Of a DNA stretch of 9,953 nt, positions 1 through 6,465 are shown piece after piece. Source of the stretch: Actinomycetota bacterium (lineage in GTDB: Bacteria; Actinomycetota; Actinomycetes; Streptosporangiales; Streptosporangiaceae); assembly GCA_003242605.1 (NCBI GenBank), contig QGUZ01000183.1:1-9953 (forward strand), written 5' to 3'. The notes beneath the pieces are model-generated. The model saw nothing but the letters and a program-made list of their open reading frames with translations, did no database searches and had not been told where the DNA came from. The position numbers were made by a program, and so were the translations under genes. Numbering within the stretch: position 1 is the first letter of the stretch; every line of letters begins with the position of its first letter.

Positions 1-118
1 ATCCGGTAGCGCTATGGTGGTCGCCGTGAGCGTGCTCCCCGCGTGCGCGGGGAGCACTGCTTGAGGGTTCACAAGGCGTGTCCTGCTATGGCGTGCTCCC
101 CGCGTGCGCGGGGAGCAC
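1..118 (-). CRISPR. CRISPR array 1 (leader-proximal end, runs off left edge), palindromic I-E-like repeats
   Basis: Two identical 28-nt units lie at 30-57 and 91-118 with a period of 61 nt, as expected for a 29-nt I-E repeat plus 32-nt spacer. Read on the minus strand, each begins GTGCTCCCCGCG, has CA at the centre, and continues CGCGGGGAGCAC followed by GC; base 29 varies (C at 90, T at 29). The first 26 nt form a perfect inverted repeat. The complete spacer is 58-89 and a second, cut by the window edge, is 1-28. Orientation is set by the leader at 119-258, which matches the leader of array 2, and by the position just downstream of cas2. The usual I-E repeat end (ATGGTCCC in array 2) is replaced by AGCACGC. 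With only two copies visible, total length and the consensus deeper in the array are unknown. Confidence 0.88.
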
Positions 119-258
119 ACTTCCTGACCTGCGAGTTTAGGCGGAGACGAGGCGGTTTCCGAGCACTTTTGCAGAAACGGACATATCGCCGACCTCATCG
201 GCCTGGGTGCCAGTCGCCGGAGGTAGTGCGGCCATCGGTGGGGTAAGAGGCGAACTGC
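119..258 (-). promoter_or_regulatory. Leader of CRISPR array 1
   Basis: This is the 140-nt gap between the cas2 stop and the first repeat of array 1. The 70 nt next to the repeat (119-188) align without gaps to the leader of array 2 (9596-9665, opposite strand), with about 48 identical positions by eye. Shared blocks, minus-strand reading, include TATGTCC, a segment around TGCTCGG/TGCTCGA, GCAGGTCAG, and AGT directly before the repeat. The leader should carry the array promoter and the Cas1-Cas2 docking signals; I cannot place a convincing -35/-10 pair. Homology and spacing make the leader assignment firm, the promoter only inferred. Confidence 0.8.
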
Positions 259-612
259 TTAACGTCTGCCATAACGGCGGCGTTTTGCCGCCTTGCTCCA
301 TCCGGACGGAGGTGGAACAGCGGCAACGCCGGCTCCTTCCTTGGGGCGACGGATCAGGGTGAGGCCCTCGTGATCCACTGGATGCCATTTGTGGTCATGA
401 GTCTCAAAGGTGAAGCCCTGTTCGTTATCGGTGGTGTAGGCGAGGAGGGCCCGGCCTGTGTTCGCGTAGGCCTGCACCTCGGTCCACACGGCCTCTCGGA
501 CGCGCGCTGACGGGTTGCCGATAAAGACACCTGGTGAAATCTCCATGAGCCATCGCGTCAGGAAGCCGCGGAGACCGACGGGGCAGTTGGTAAGGACGAC
601 GATCGTCACCAT
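259..612 (-). CDS. cas2: Cas2, type I-E adaptation protein
   Basis: 117-aa Cas2 of the I-E family, the structural partner that bridges two Cas1 dimers in the spacer-integration complex. The N-terminal beta strand (VTIVVLTNCP, residues 2-11), RGFLTRWLMEISPGVF (15-30) and SARVREAVW (36-43 region), followed by NEQGF and GLTLIRRP, are the family pattern. Beyond the core (about residue 90) there is a tail ending in the basic stretch SKAAKRRRYGRR; it is longer than E. coli Cas2, and such tails are common in actinobacterial I-E Cas2. The ATG at 612 overlaps the cas1 end by 7 nt (ATGGTGA). The Shine-Dalgarno-like GAGG (617-620) is only 4 nt from that ATG but 7 nt from the GTG at 609, so translation may begin one codon later. 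Last gene of the operon, followed directly by the array 1 leader. Confidence 0.95.
   Translation of the reverse strand: MVTIVVLTNCPVGLRGFLTRWLMEISPGVFIGNPSARVREAVWTEVQAYANTGRALLAYTTDNEQGFTFETHDHKWHPVDHEGLTLIRRPKEGAGVAAVPPPSGWSKAAKRRRYGRR
276..292 (-). terminator. GC-rich hairpin at the 3' end of cas2, possible terminator or attenuator
   Basis: A perfect 6-bp inverted repeat (GGCGGC at 276-281, GCCGCC at 287-292) with a 5-nt loop lies inside the last codons of cas2, encoding part of its basic tail. No T-run follows on the minus strand, so it is not a classical intrinsic terminator. It could slow or end the cas transcript before the array 1 leader, or simply be a by-product of Ala/Arg codons in GC-rich DNA. 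Weak call. Confidence 0.2.
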
Positions 613-1568
613 TCCACCTCGTAGAAGTCGTGGCCTGCGTAGTTTCGGCCGGACGCGACTTCGCCGTGGTCACTCTGCAGGGTGACGCGATCGTAGTCGT
701 CTCCGGTGGGGTCGCCTCCTTCCGCGTCGGGCAGAAGGAGATGTTTGATGTCGTTTACGCATCGGCGCAGCAAGTTGATTTCGTTGACGTGGTCGCGTAT
801 GGCGCGGCGGGTGCGAGGCCCCACGTCTTCCGGGCTTTCGGCAGCGACGTCGAACGCGATGGGGATGGCTATCTCGGTCTTGTAGAGGTCAGCGATATCC
901 AGGACGAAGGCAAGCTCGTGACCGGAGTGGATAAAGCCGAGACCGGGTGCACAGCCCAGTGCATGGATCGTCGTCTGGGCGATGCCGTACATGCACTGGG
1001 CCGCTGCGGTGATGGCCTGGTTCACAGGGTCGCCCGAGTCGAAGGAACCAGGGGTGTAGATCCGCCCGTTCCACGGCACGCCGACCCGCGCGGCATGTGC
1101 CCGATAGCACTCCTTGACCCTTCGCCCTTCCCGTCCGAGAAGCTCGTGCCGGGTCAGGCCGTCAGGATTCTCGTCGGGGAAGCGCATGCGGTACATCTCG
1201 CGTGCTACTTCCAGCCTGGTGCGGCGATTGGCCCACTTTGCGGCCTGGGCCTCGACCAATGCGGATGAGCGGTTGAGCGATCTGCCCCCGGAATAGAAAC
1301 GCACGCCGCGTTCGCCCACCCAGACGACTCCCGCTCCACAGTCCGCCAACACCGCCATGGCCTGGTGAGTGACACGGGTTCCCGGTCCGAGCAGCAGTGT
1401 CCCGATGGTGGCCGCGGGAATATGGATGATGCCGTCGGCGTCCTCGGCGGTGATCGCGTTGTCCTCGCGGTGCACGATGCAGCGCTCGAGGTAGACGAAT
1501 GAGATGCGATCTCCCATTCGAGTGAGTTCCCGGGGCGAAGAAGCGCCCCGCCGGCCCGCCGTCGCCAC
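606..1568 (-). CDS. cas1: Cas1, type I-E integrase
   Basis: 320-aa Cas1e, the metal-dependent nuclease/integrase that with Cas2 inserts new spacers at the leader end of the arrays. The active-site residues are present with a constant +6 offset from E. coli Cas1: E147 (LLGREGRRV), H214 (LGFIHSGHE), D224 and D227 (DIADLYK). The N-terminal beta domain includes RISFVYLERC (21-30), DNAITA (36-41) and HIPAATIGTLLLGPGTRVTH (49-68); the rest is the helical catalytic domain. Start chosen at GTG 1568 because GGGGAAGG (1576-1583) sits 7 nt upstream and the extension before M18 (GRRGASSPRELTR) is typical of actinobacterial Cas1e. It begins 2 nt after the cas6e stop and its end overlaps cas2 by 7 nt, so adaptation genes are coupled to the Cascade genes. 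Confidence 0.97.
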   Translation of the reverse strand: MATAGRRGASSPRELTRMGDRISFVYLERCIVHREDNAITAEDADGIIHIPAATIGTLLLGPGTRVTHQAMAVLADCGAGVVWVGERGVRFYSGGRSLNRSSALVEAQAAKWANRRTRLEVAREMYRMRFPDENPDGLTRHELLGREGRRVKECYRAHAARVGVPWNGRIYTPGSFDSGDPVNQAITAAAQCMYGIAQTTIHALGCAPGLGFIHSGHELAFVLDIADLYKTEIAIPIAFDVAAESPEDVGPRTRRAIRDHVNEINLLRRCVNDIKHLLLPDAEGGDPTGDDYDRVTLQSDHGEVASGRNYAGHDFYEVEW

Positions 1569-1570
1569 GG

Positions 1571-2260
1571 CTAGGCCTTCCCCAAGGTCATCAGGCCGCA
1601 GCCGTAGGCTTTCGCCCTGCCCAGGCCATGGGTGAGGGTACGGCGCAATGCGTCCGGATCGGTGACTTCCAAGCGGCCGTCGTAGGTGACTGCGACCACG
1701 GTGACCGGATCTTTCTGGCCGCCCTTCCTGAATACGAGGTTGCGCCGGTTGTGCACGAGCAGCTCGTACCGGTCCAGCTCGGGGATCAGCCGGCGCTCCG
1801 GTGCCTTCTCCACGATGCGGAAGCCTGCGTGTTCCTGGCGTTTGAGGAGCCAGTCGATTTGATGGCGCAGGCCTACGTGGGCGGTGATCTTCGTCGGTTC
1901 GTCATTCTTGCGGCGGGCCGTGTGCACGGGGTTGGCCGTGAGGCGGAAGGCCCACTGTTCGCCCTTGGTGAGCCGGTTGAGGAACGGGCCGTATTCGAAT
2001 GTCTCCCATCGGCCTGTCTCCGGCCAGCCGGCCTGTTCCACCAGGTGGGTCAGGTCGGGCCTGGCCGGGCTGACGATGTAGAGGTATGTGGCGGCCGCGC
2101 CGTCGCGGTCGACCCGCCACAGGATGCGCGGGCCGTCCGCGTCCGGTTTCGGGGCTTCGGCGAAGGACGACAGCACCGCCGCATGCATCATCTGCGGGGA
2201 GGAGAGCAGTCGCCGCGCACCGATGCGGGCGATGTTGATGCGAAAGCGGGTGAGGTACAT
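1571..2260 (-). CDS. cas6e: Cas6e (CasE/Cse3), crRNA-processing endoribonuclease
   Basis: 229-aa Cas6e, the metal-independent RNase that cuts each repeat RNA at the 3' base of its hairpin and stays bound as the head of Cascade. It begins MYLTRFRIN, and His26 in SSPQMMHAAV matches the conserved catalytic histidine of this family. The C-terminal glycine-rich loop is GLGRAKAYGCGLMTL (212-226). Between them are the two ferredoxin-like folds, with WAFRLTANP (103-111) and GFRI (145-148) as expected segments. The start is ATG 2260, sharing one base with the cas5e stop (TGATG), with GAGAGG upstream. This one enzyme has to process two structurally different repeats (arrays 1 and 2), which is the main open question about it. 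Confidence 0.95.
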   Translation of the reverse strand: MYLTRFRINIARIGARRLLSSPQMMHAAVLSSFAEAPKPDADGPRILWRVDRDGAAATYLYIVSPARPDLTHLVEQAGWPETGRWETFEYGPFLNRLTKGEQWAFRLTANPVHTARRKNDEPTKITAHVGLRHQIDWLLKRQEHAGFRIVEKAPERRLIPELDRYELLVHNRRNLVFRKGGQKDPVTVVAVTYDGRLEVTDPDALRRTLTHGLGRAKAYGCGLMTLGKA

Positions 2261-2970
2261 CAGGTGCCTCTCAGCACGGCTGTCGGATCATGGCTCGGCA
2301 CTGCGGCGGAGCGCGCGGCGGGATTGGGGATCTGGAAGGACAGCCGCAGCACTCCACGCAGGGCATAGCGGCGGTGCAGCGGGTCGAAACTCACTGGCTG
2401 GTCGCGCAGGGTATCGGCGGGCCCGTCCTCGGGGGTCGCCTCGACCAACGCCTCAAGCGTGACGTACCTGTCGCGGTGTCGCCGCTGGTGCCATGGGGCC
2501 GCGTGCCATTCCTCCCGCTCCAGCGCCTCGACCAGGGTGAGGTCGTCGCGTACTCCCAGGTCGATCGGGCGAGCGGGCGGGCAGGAGCGTCGGCCCAGAT
2601 AGGGCAGGAACGCCGGGGTGCGCAAGGCCCGGTGCAGGTCGTGGATGAGCCGCTGCTCGCCTTCGACCGCGGCCACGAAGACCGCGTCGGCGAGGTAGTA
2701 GCGCTCGGACACCGGCATCGCCTCGTCCGTGACGAAGTGATGCGCGGTCTGGAAGTCCCGCACCGAGACACCCGGCTGGTCGATCCGGACACCGAAGCGA
2801 AGCCGGGCGAGATCGGTGAGATCGGCGCCTCGCCGACGCCCCTGAGCGGCGGCCAGCAGCCCGATCACACCGCTTTTCGTCGGTGCCGGTTCCGTGGACC
2901 GCCGAGCAAATCGTGAGGAGGAGCCCCAGGACTGCAGCGGTCCTGCGAGCTGCATCAACAGGACACTCAT
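2260..2970 (-). CDS. cas5e: Cas5e (CasD), Cascade subunit binding the crRNA 5' handle
   Basis: 236-aa Cas5e. In Cascade it binds the crRNA 5' handle and contacts Cse1. The family signature is at the N terminus: LLMQLAGPLQSWG (4-16), RFARRSTEPAPTKSGVIGLLAAA (20-42 overall), then FGVRIDQPG (59-67) and FLPYLGRRSCPPARP (121-135). The open frame extends upstream to 3198, but that part lies over cas7e and is low-complexity Arg/Gly shadow sequence; ATG 2970 is chosen because it gives a 4-nt ATGA overlap with the cas7e stop and the canonical start of the protein. The end shares one base with cas6e. Its normal ligand, the ATGGTCC-type handle, is present in array 2 but not in array 1. Confidence 0.95.
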   Translation of the reverse strand: MSVLLMQLAGPLQSWGSSSRFARRSTEPAPTKSGVIGLLAAAQGRRRGADLTDLARLRFGVRIDQPGVSVRDFQTAHHFVTDEAMPVSERYYLADAVFVAAVEGEQRLIHDLHRALRTPAFLPYLGRRSCPPARPIDLGVRDDLTLVEALEREEWHAAPWHQRRHRDRYVTLEALVEATPEDGPADTLRDQPVSFDPLHRRYALRGVLRLSFQIPNPAARSAAVPSHDPTAVLRGT

Positions 2971-4160
2971 GCGCCGCCCTGCCGTCGCGCCACCTCCGCC
3001 CCGACCGCCGGCACCAGCTCGGGGAGCGGAAGCCGGACGCCGAGGCCGGCCAACGCCTCGGTCGCGTGGCCCACCTGCAGCACCCAGCAAGGATCGTCCT
3101 CGCCGACGCCGTAGGCCCGCTCGATCTCCGGGATGTAGGCCGCCAGGCGCTGGCATGCCTGCCGCATGTAGCCGCCGATCTCCGGCTCGGTTCGGCACGG
3201 CTCCTCAAAGGCGCCCACGAAGCTGATCGGCCGTGAGGAGCGCAGCTTGATGATCGCAGCCTCCGGCAGGGTGTGGTTGGCGAAGGTGTTGATCTTCCCG
3301 GTGGGCAGAGAGGTGAGGAAGCACTCGACGAAGGCCTCCGTGGCACGACGCACGGGCTCGCTCACCGGCTCGTCCTCGCGCAGGCCTTTGCCGAGGTTGC
3401 TGCCAAGCAGGTCGATGTCGAGCGCGGCGAAGCGGTAGAGGGTCGCCGAGTTGAACTCGACCGTGCCGATCATTCCCGCGCCCCGGTCGTCCTCCTGGCC
3501 TTTGAAGTCGTCGACGGCCGTGTAGTAGTCGGATTCGATGTCCACCCGGTGCACGCTGATGGCGTGCGCGACCTGCGCGGCCGCGTCGACGTTGATGTCG
3601 GTCGCATCGGCGACCATCCGCCCGAACAGGGCGATGTCGATCGAGTGACGGGTGTTGGCGATCCGCCGGGCAAGGTCCCTGTTGCCCTTGTCCTTGAAGA
3701 AGTCCTTGACGGATCCCGCCCCGCGGGCTTTTACCGCGAGCTCGGCCAAGCCCTGAAGCTGGTGAGCGCTGAGAAACAGCAGGTACTTCGATTCTGGCGC
3801 CACCGGCTCGGCGTCCTCCTTGTCCGCCTTGCGCTTCGGGGGCTCGATCTTCGTTCCGGTGGCGATCTGGACGGTCTCGGCGGCCAGCGACCAGGCCTCT
3901 TGCTCGCCGATCGATCCATCGAGCGCAGTGATGCGCTCGGCGAGCGCCTTGGCCACCTGACGGGTGCGGACACCGAGCTCGGAGGGGTCGAGCCGGTCAT
4001 GGAACGCTCGCCTGATCGCCCGCTTCCACGCCTGGCTGGACACCCGTGCCCGCCGTACCCCGCCGTAGACCGCGCTCTTGGGGGTTCCGGTGTCGTCGCG
4101 GTTGAGGCAGCTCGGCGGCACGGTCTGCAATGCGTGGATTTCCAGGATGGTCCGGCTCAT
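2967..4160 (-). CDS. cas7e: Cas7e (CasC/Cse4), Cascade backbone protein
   Basis: 397-aa Cas7e, the RRM-fold subunit that polymerises along the crRNA spacer (six copies in studied I-E Cascades). Recognisable blocks: the N-terminal LNRDDTGTPKSAVYGG (19-34) and RRARVSSQAWKRAIR (36-50), SIDIALFGRM (173-182), DYYTAVDDF (211-219), GAGMIGTVEFNSATLYR (227-243) and TGKINTFANHTLPE (287-300). Length is normal for actinobacterial members; a charged low-complexity insert, PPKRKADKEDAEPVAPE (about 107-123), is probably a surface loop. ATG 4160 overlaps the cse2 stop as ATGA, with GAAGGA 6 nt upstream acting as its own ribosome-binding site. It overlaps cas5e by 4 nt. Confidence 0.97.
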   Translation of the reverse strand: MSRTILEIHALQTVPPSCLNRDDTGTPKSAVYGGVRRARVSSQAWKRAIRRAFHDRLDPSELGVRTRQVAKALAERITALDGSIGEQEAWSLAAETVQIATGTKIEPPKRKADKEDAEPVAPESKYLLFLSAHQLQGLAELAVKARGAGSVKDFFKDKGNRDLARRIANTRHSIDIALFGRMVADATDINVDAAAQVAHAISVHRVDIESDYYTAVDDFKGQEDDRGAGMIGTVEFNSATLYRFAALDIDLLGSNLGKGLREDEPVSEPVRRATEAFVECFLTSLPTGKINTFANHTLPEAAIIKLRSSRPISFVGAFEEPCRTEPEIGGYMRQACQRLAAYIPEIERAYGVGEDDPCWVLQVGHATEALAGLGVRLPLPELVPAVGAEVARRQGGA

Positions 4161-4810
4161 CGATCATCCTTCACGGTCTCGACCTCCCCGTTGGAGGAGG
4201 ACTCGGTTCGGTACGTGTGGAAGCTGCGGCCCCACTGCCGGCGGACCTGACGCAGCCCGTCCGGGAACTGGGCCTGGTAGAGCTGGGAGGCCAGCAGGGC
4301 GTAGTCGAGGGGGATGGCCTCGCGGCGCAGCAGGGAGACGATCTCGCGCAACCGGTAGGCGAGAGCCTCGAGATCGGTGGCCGTCCCCAGCCGGACAAAC
4401 CGTCGGCGGATCGGCTCATCGATCGTGTGTTCAGGCATCAGACGGCGTACCGCGGTGCCCAGCCCGACCCCGGGGCGATGCATCCTGTCCTTGCTGTGCG
4501 ACTGCTGATGCAGCGCATACAGGGTCACCGCCAAGAACATGGCGTTCTCCGCCTTCAGCTGGACGTGCTCGGGCTGGTTGTGGTGCAGACCGTCCTCGTC
4601 GGCATACAGGCGCTCGATGCCGCACACACCCCACAGATCCGGCACGTCCTGGATCAGTTTCCCCGCGCCGCGCCGCAGCTGTGCCAGGGCCGCGACCGCC
4701 ACGCTGTGATCGTCCAGGTAGCCCCGCTGGAGCTCGGACACATACTCGCCGACGACATGCGCGACCAGTTCGTCGACGCGGCGCTGAGCGGTGGGGCTTG
4801 GTGACGTCAT
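4157..4810 (-). CDS. cse2: Cse2/Cas11 (CasB), Cascade small subunit
   Basis: 217-aa Cse2, the all-helical small subunit (two copies in E. coli Cascade) that lines the belly of the complex and stabilises the displaced target strand. Family motifs are present: ALAQLRRGAGK (41-51), ENAMFLAVTLYALHQQSH (88-105), RFVRLGTATDLEALAYRL (137-154), PLDYALLASQLYQAQ (167-181) and RRQWGRSFHTY (190-200). The frame is open to an ATG at 4954, but the 48 extra residues lie over cse1 and are Arg/Gly-rich shadow sequence. ATG 4810 is preferred: AGGAAGG (4816-4822) is 5 nt upstream, and MTSPSPTAQRR reads as a normal N terminus. Its end overlaps cas7e as ATGA. Confidence 0.94.
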   Translation of the reverse strand: MTSPSPTAQRRVDELVAHVVGEYVSELQRGYLDDHSVAVAALAQLRRGAGKLIQDVPDLWGVCGIERLYADEDGLHHNQPEHVQLKAENAMFLAVTLYALHQQSHSKDRMHRPGVGLGTAVRRLMPEHTIDEPIRRRFVRLGTATDLEALAYRLREIVSLLRREAIPLDYALLASQLYQAQFPDGLRQVRRQWGRSFHTYRTESSSNGEVETVKDDR

Positions 4811-4815
4811 GCTCG

Positions 4816-4824
4816 CCTTCCTCT
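4816..4824 (-). promoter_or_regulatory. Strong ribosome-binding site of cse2
   Basis: AGAGGAAGG on the minus strand, ending 5 nt before ATG 4810 and lying in the 14-nt gap between the cse1 stop and cse2. It decides the cse2 start. cas1 and cas7e also have good purine-rich sites, but this is the only ribosome-binding site lying in a true intergenic gap. Confidence 0.7.
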
Positions 4825-6465
4825 CTAGTCGTCGGCCGAGCCCGCCCCGGCCAGCGGCAACGCCTTGGCCAGCCGCGCCCGGAACAGCGCCTCGGCGGAC
4901 GATGCGTTCAACCAGCGGTCGCCGGATGCTTCGCGGATGACCCGCCCCTCCCAAGCGGCATCGCCGGCCGATCGCAGCACCTCGTCACCCAGGCGGAGGA
5001 TGATCCCGCGGGCCTCCCGCTGCCAGGCGGCCCGTACCTCCCGGGGCGCGTGGTCTGGACGCAGCCCGGCAAGCCAGTGGCGGAACGGGCCGTCGAGGGC
5101 GGCGAACCCGGCATGACGCGCCGACGCCCTGGCGGGCTCGTGCTCGGCGCCGGCCGCGCGGGCCAGATCGGCGGCGAAATCGCCCAGCGCGCTCACCGCG
5201 GCCTCAGCGTCCGCGACCGCGTCGATCGCCGCCTGCCCCAGGTCGCGGTGGTCACGGTGCAGCAACACGACCGGCATCGTCACAGCGTCATCGATGATCT
5301 CGTCGATCACCGACTGCTGGGTGCCATAGACCACACCGATCAGCCGCGCCCGGATCAGGAAGTCCGGGGGAAGGTCCCCCTCTTCGCTCAGCCTGGCCGC
5401 CCACTCGAGAATGCGCGGCCTGATGCTGGAAGCGGCCTCACCACGCTGCTCCGTCCCCGGCGCGTTGCCGGCGATCAGCGCTCCCAGACCGCGCCAGGCG
5501 CTCCGGCTCGGGTCGTGCTCCTGCGGCAGATAGACCTGGGCGAGCCCGAGCTTCTTCTCCTGGTTCGGGCTGCGCCGCCAGCCGGTCATGGGCTCCCGTT
5601 GGTGCATGTTCCGCGGGGAAAGCGGATCACCGTAGGCGAGGATCACTCCGGTGACGCCGTCTCCGTCGTGGACGAGCCGCACTCTCCGGGACTGCCAGGT
5701 GTACAGGTCGCGCAGACCCGCCGGACGCCTGCTCAGCTCGATCGGATCCAGCTCACGCGGCCCGGATACCGGGTGACGCCAGGCCGGAAGGTCACGGTCC
5801 GGGTCCTGCCGCAGATAGTGGGTATCGAAGGCGATGAGGTTGAGCAGCAGTGTCTCCTGCAAGGTGTCGCCGTCGATGCAGACACCGCCGAGATTGCCCG
5901 CCCATGCGACGCCCAAAGGGTAGACCTTTCCTCCCTTGGTCCGGGGGTCGCCCTTGGCCCCCGATTTGATACCGGAGGTGTCGAAGGCGTGGGCGTGCAC
6001 CAGCCAGCGGGCGGCTTCGGCGAAGCTCAGCCGCGTCACGCCTCGGGCGCGCATGGTGAAGAACGGGTGGCCGTTGGGCACATCGGCGACCAGGCAGTCC
6101 AGCGGGCGGGGGCCACCGGTTACCTCCAAGCTCGGGCACTGAAGGAACGGCTCGGTCGGGTGCAGCAGGTCGAACCGATGCCGGTACTCGTCGAGATAAG
6201 CGATGATCTTCTTGACCGGGAGCCCTGCGCTTCGTAGATCGTTCCAGTCAGCGATGTCGCCCGGCCCCTGAAGCGCGTCGTGAACAATGGCCAGGAGCAG
6301 GCGTATCAAGGCGAACTCCTGGGTGGGAACGTCACCGACCAGCCGCCGTACACTCCCGGCGTGCTCGAAGACCTCGCGGAGAGACATCTCGGCTTCCCCG
6401 CCGTCGAGCAGGCGCACCGGAAGCCAGGGGCAGCTGGTCAGGTCAAATGACGCTTCACTCGGCAT
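4825..6465 (-). CDS. casA: Cse1/Cas8e (CasA), Cascade large subunit
   Basis: 546-aa Cse1, the large Cascade subunit that reads the PAM, starts target unwinding and recruits Cas3. The N terminus SFDLTSCPWLPVRLLDG (6-22) and MSLREVFEHAGSVRRLVGD (27-45) are family hallmarks, followed by FALIRLLLAIVHDAL (51-65), HRFDLLHPTEPFLQ (96-109), AARWLVHAHAFD (151-162) and the glycine-rich SGIKSGAKGDPRTKGGK (164-180). Residues about 390-546 form the helical C-terminal domain. Length is normal for actinobacteria. ATG 6465 overlaps the cas3 end by 11 nt (ATGCCGAGTGA), with GAGGG 6 nt upstream on the minus strand. A gap of 14 nt separates it from cse2. PAM-reading residues cannot be assigned without alignment. 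Confidence 0.96.
   Translation of the reverse strand: MPSEASFDLTSCPWLPVRLLDGGEAEMSLREVFEHAGSVRRLVGDVPTQEFALIRLLLAIVHDALQGPGDIADWNDLRSAGLPVKKIIAYLDEYRHRFDLLHPTEPFLQCPSLEVTGGPRPLDCLVADVPNGHPFFTMRARGVTRLSFAEAARWLVHAHAFDTSGIKSGAKGDPRTKGGKVYPLGVAWAGNLGGVCIDGDTLQETLLLNLIAFDTHYLRQDPDRDLPAWRHPVSGPRELDPIELSRRPAGLRDLYTWQSRRVRLVHDGDGVTGVILAYGDPLSPRNMHQREPMTGWRRSPNQEKKLGLAQVYLPQEHDPSRSAWRGLGALIAGNAPGTEQRGEAASSIRPRILEWAARLSEEGDLPPDFLIRARLIGVVYGTQQSVIDEIIDDAVTMPVVLLHRDHRDLGQAAIDAVADAEAAVSALGDFAADLARAAGAEHEPARASARHAGFAALDGPFRHWLAGLRPDHAPREVRAAWQREARGIILRLGDEVLRSAGDAAWEGRVIREASGDRWLNASSAEALFRARLAKALPLAGAGSADD

Noticed and set aside
1..118. Array 1 transcribed on the plus strand
   Set aside because: The palindromic repeats alone do not decide orientation, but the leader homologous to that of array 2 is on the right, and the minus-strand repeat matches array 2 better over the central bases.
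43..246. Short plus-strand open frame over array 1 and its leader, similar in sequence to a minus-strand frame at 9538-9924
   Set aside because: The similarity is real but comes from repeats and homologous leaders translated by chance (SPRARGAH-type strings are translated CRISPR repeat). It is not a protein pair.
2971..3198. Longer cas5e with start at 3198
   Set aside because: The extension overlaps cas7e and is Arg/Gly-rich; the ATGA junction at 2967-2970 and the conserved N terminus fix the start.
4811..4954. Longer cse2 with start at 4954
   Set aside because: The extra 48 residues overlap cse1, look like shadow sequence, and ATG 4810 has a strong ribosome-binding site.
4078..6237. 719-aa open frame on the plus strand opposite cse1 and cse2
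   Set aside because: It is antisense to well-supported genes, has low-complexity Arg/Pro/Gly composition and no recognisable domain; such frames are common opposite GC-rich genes.
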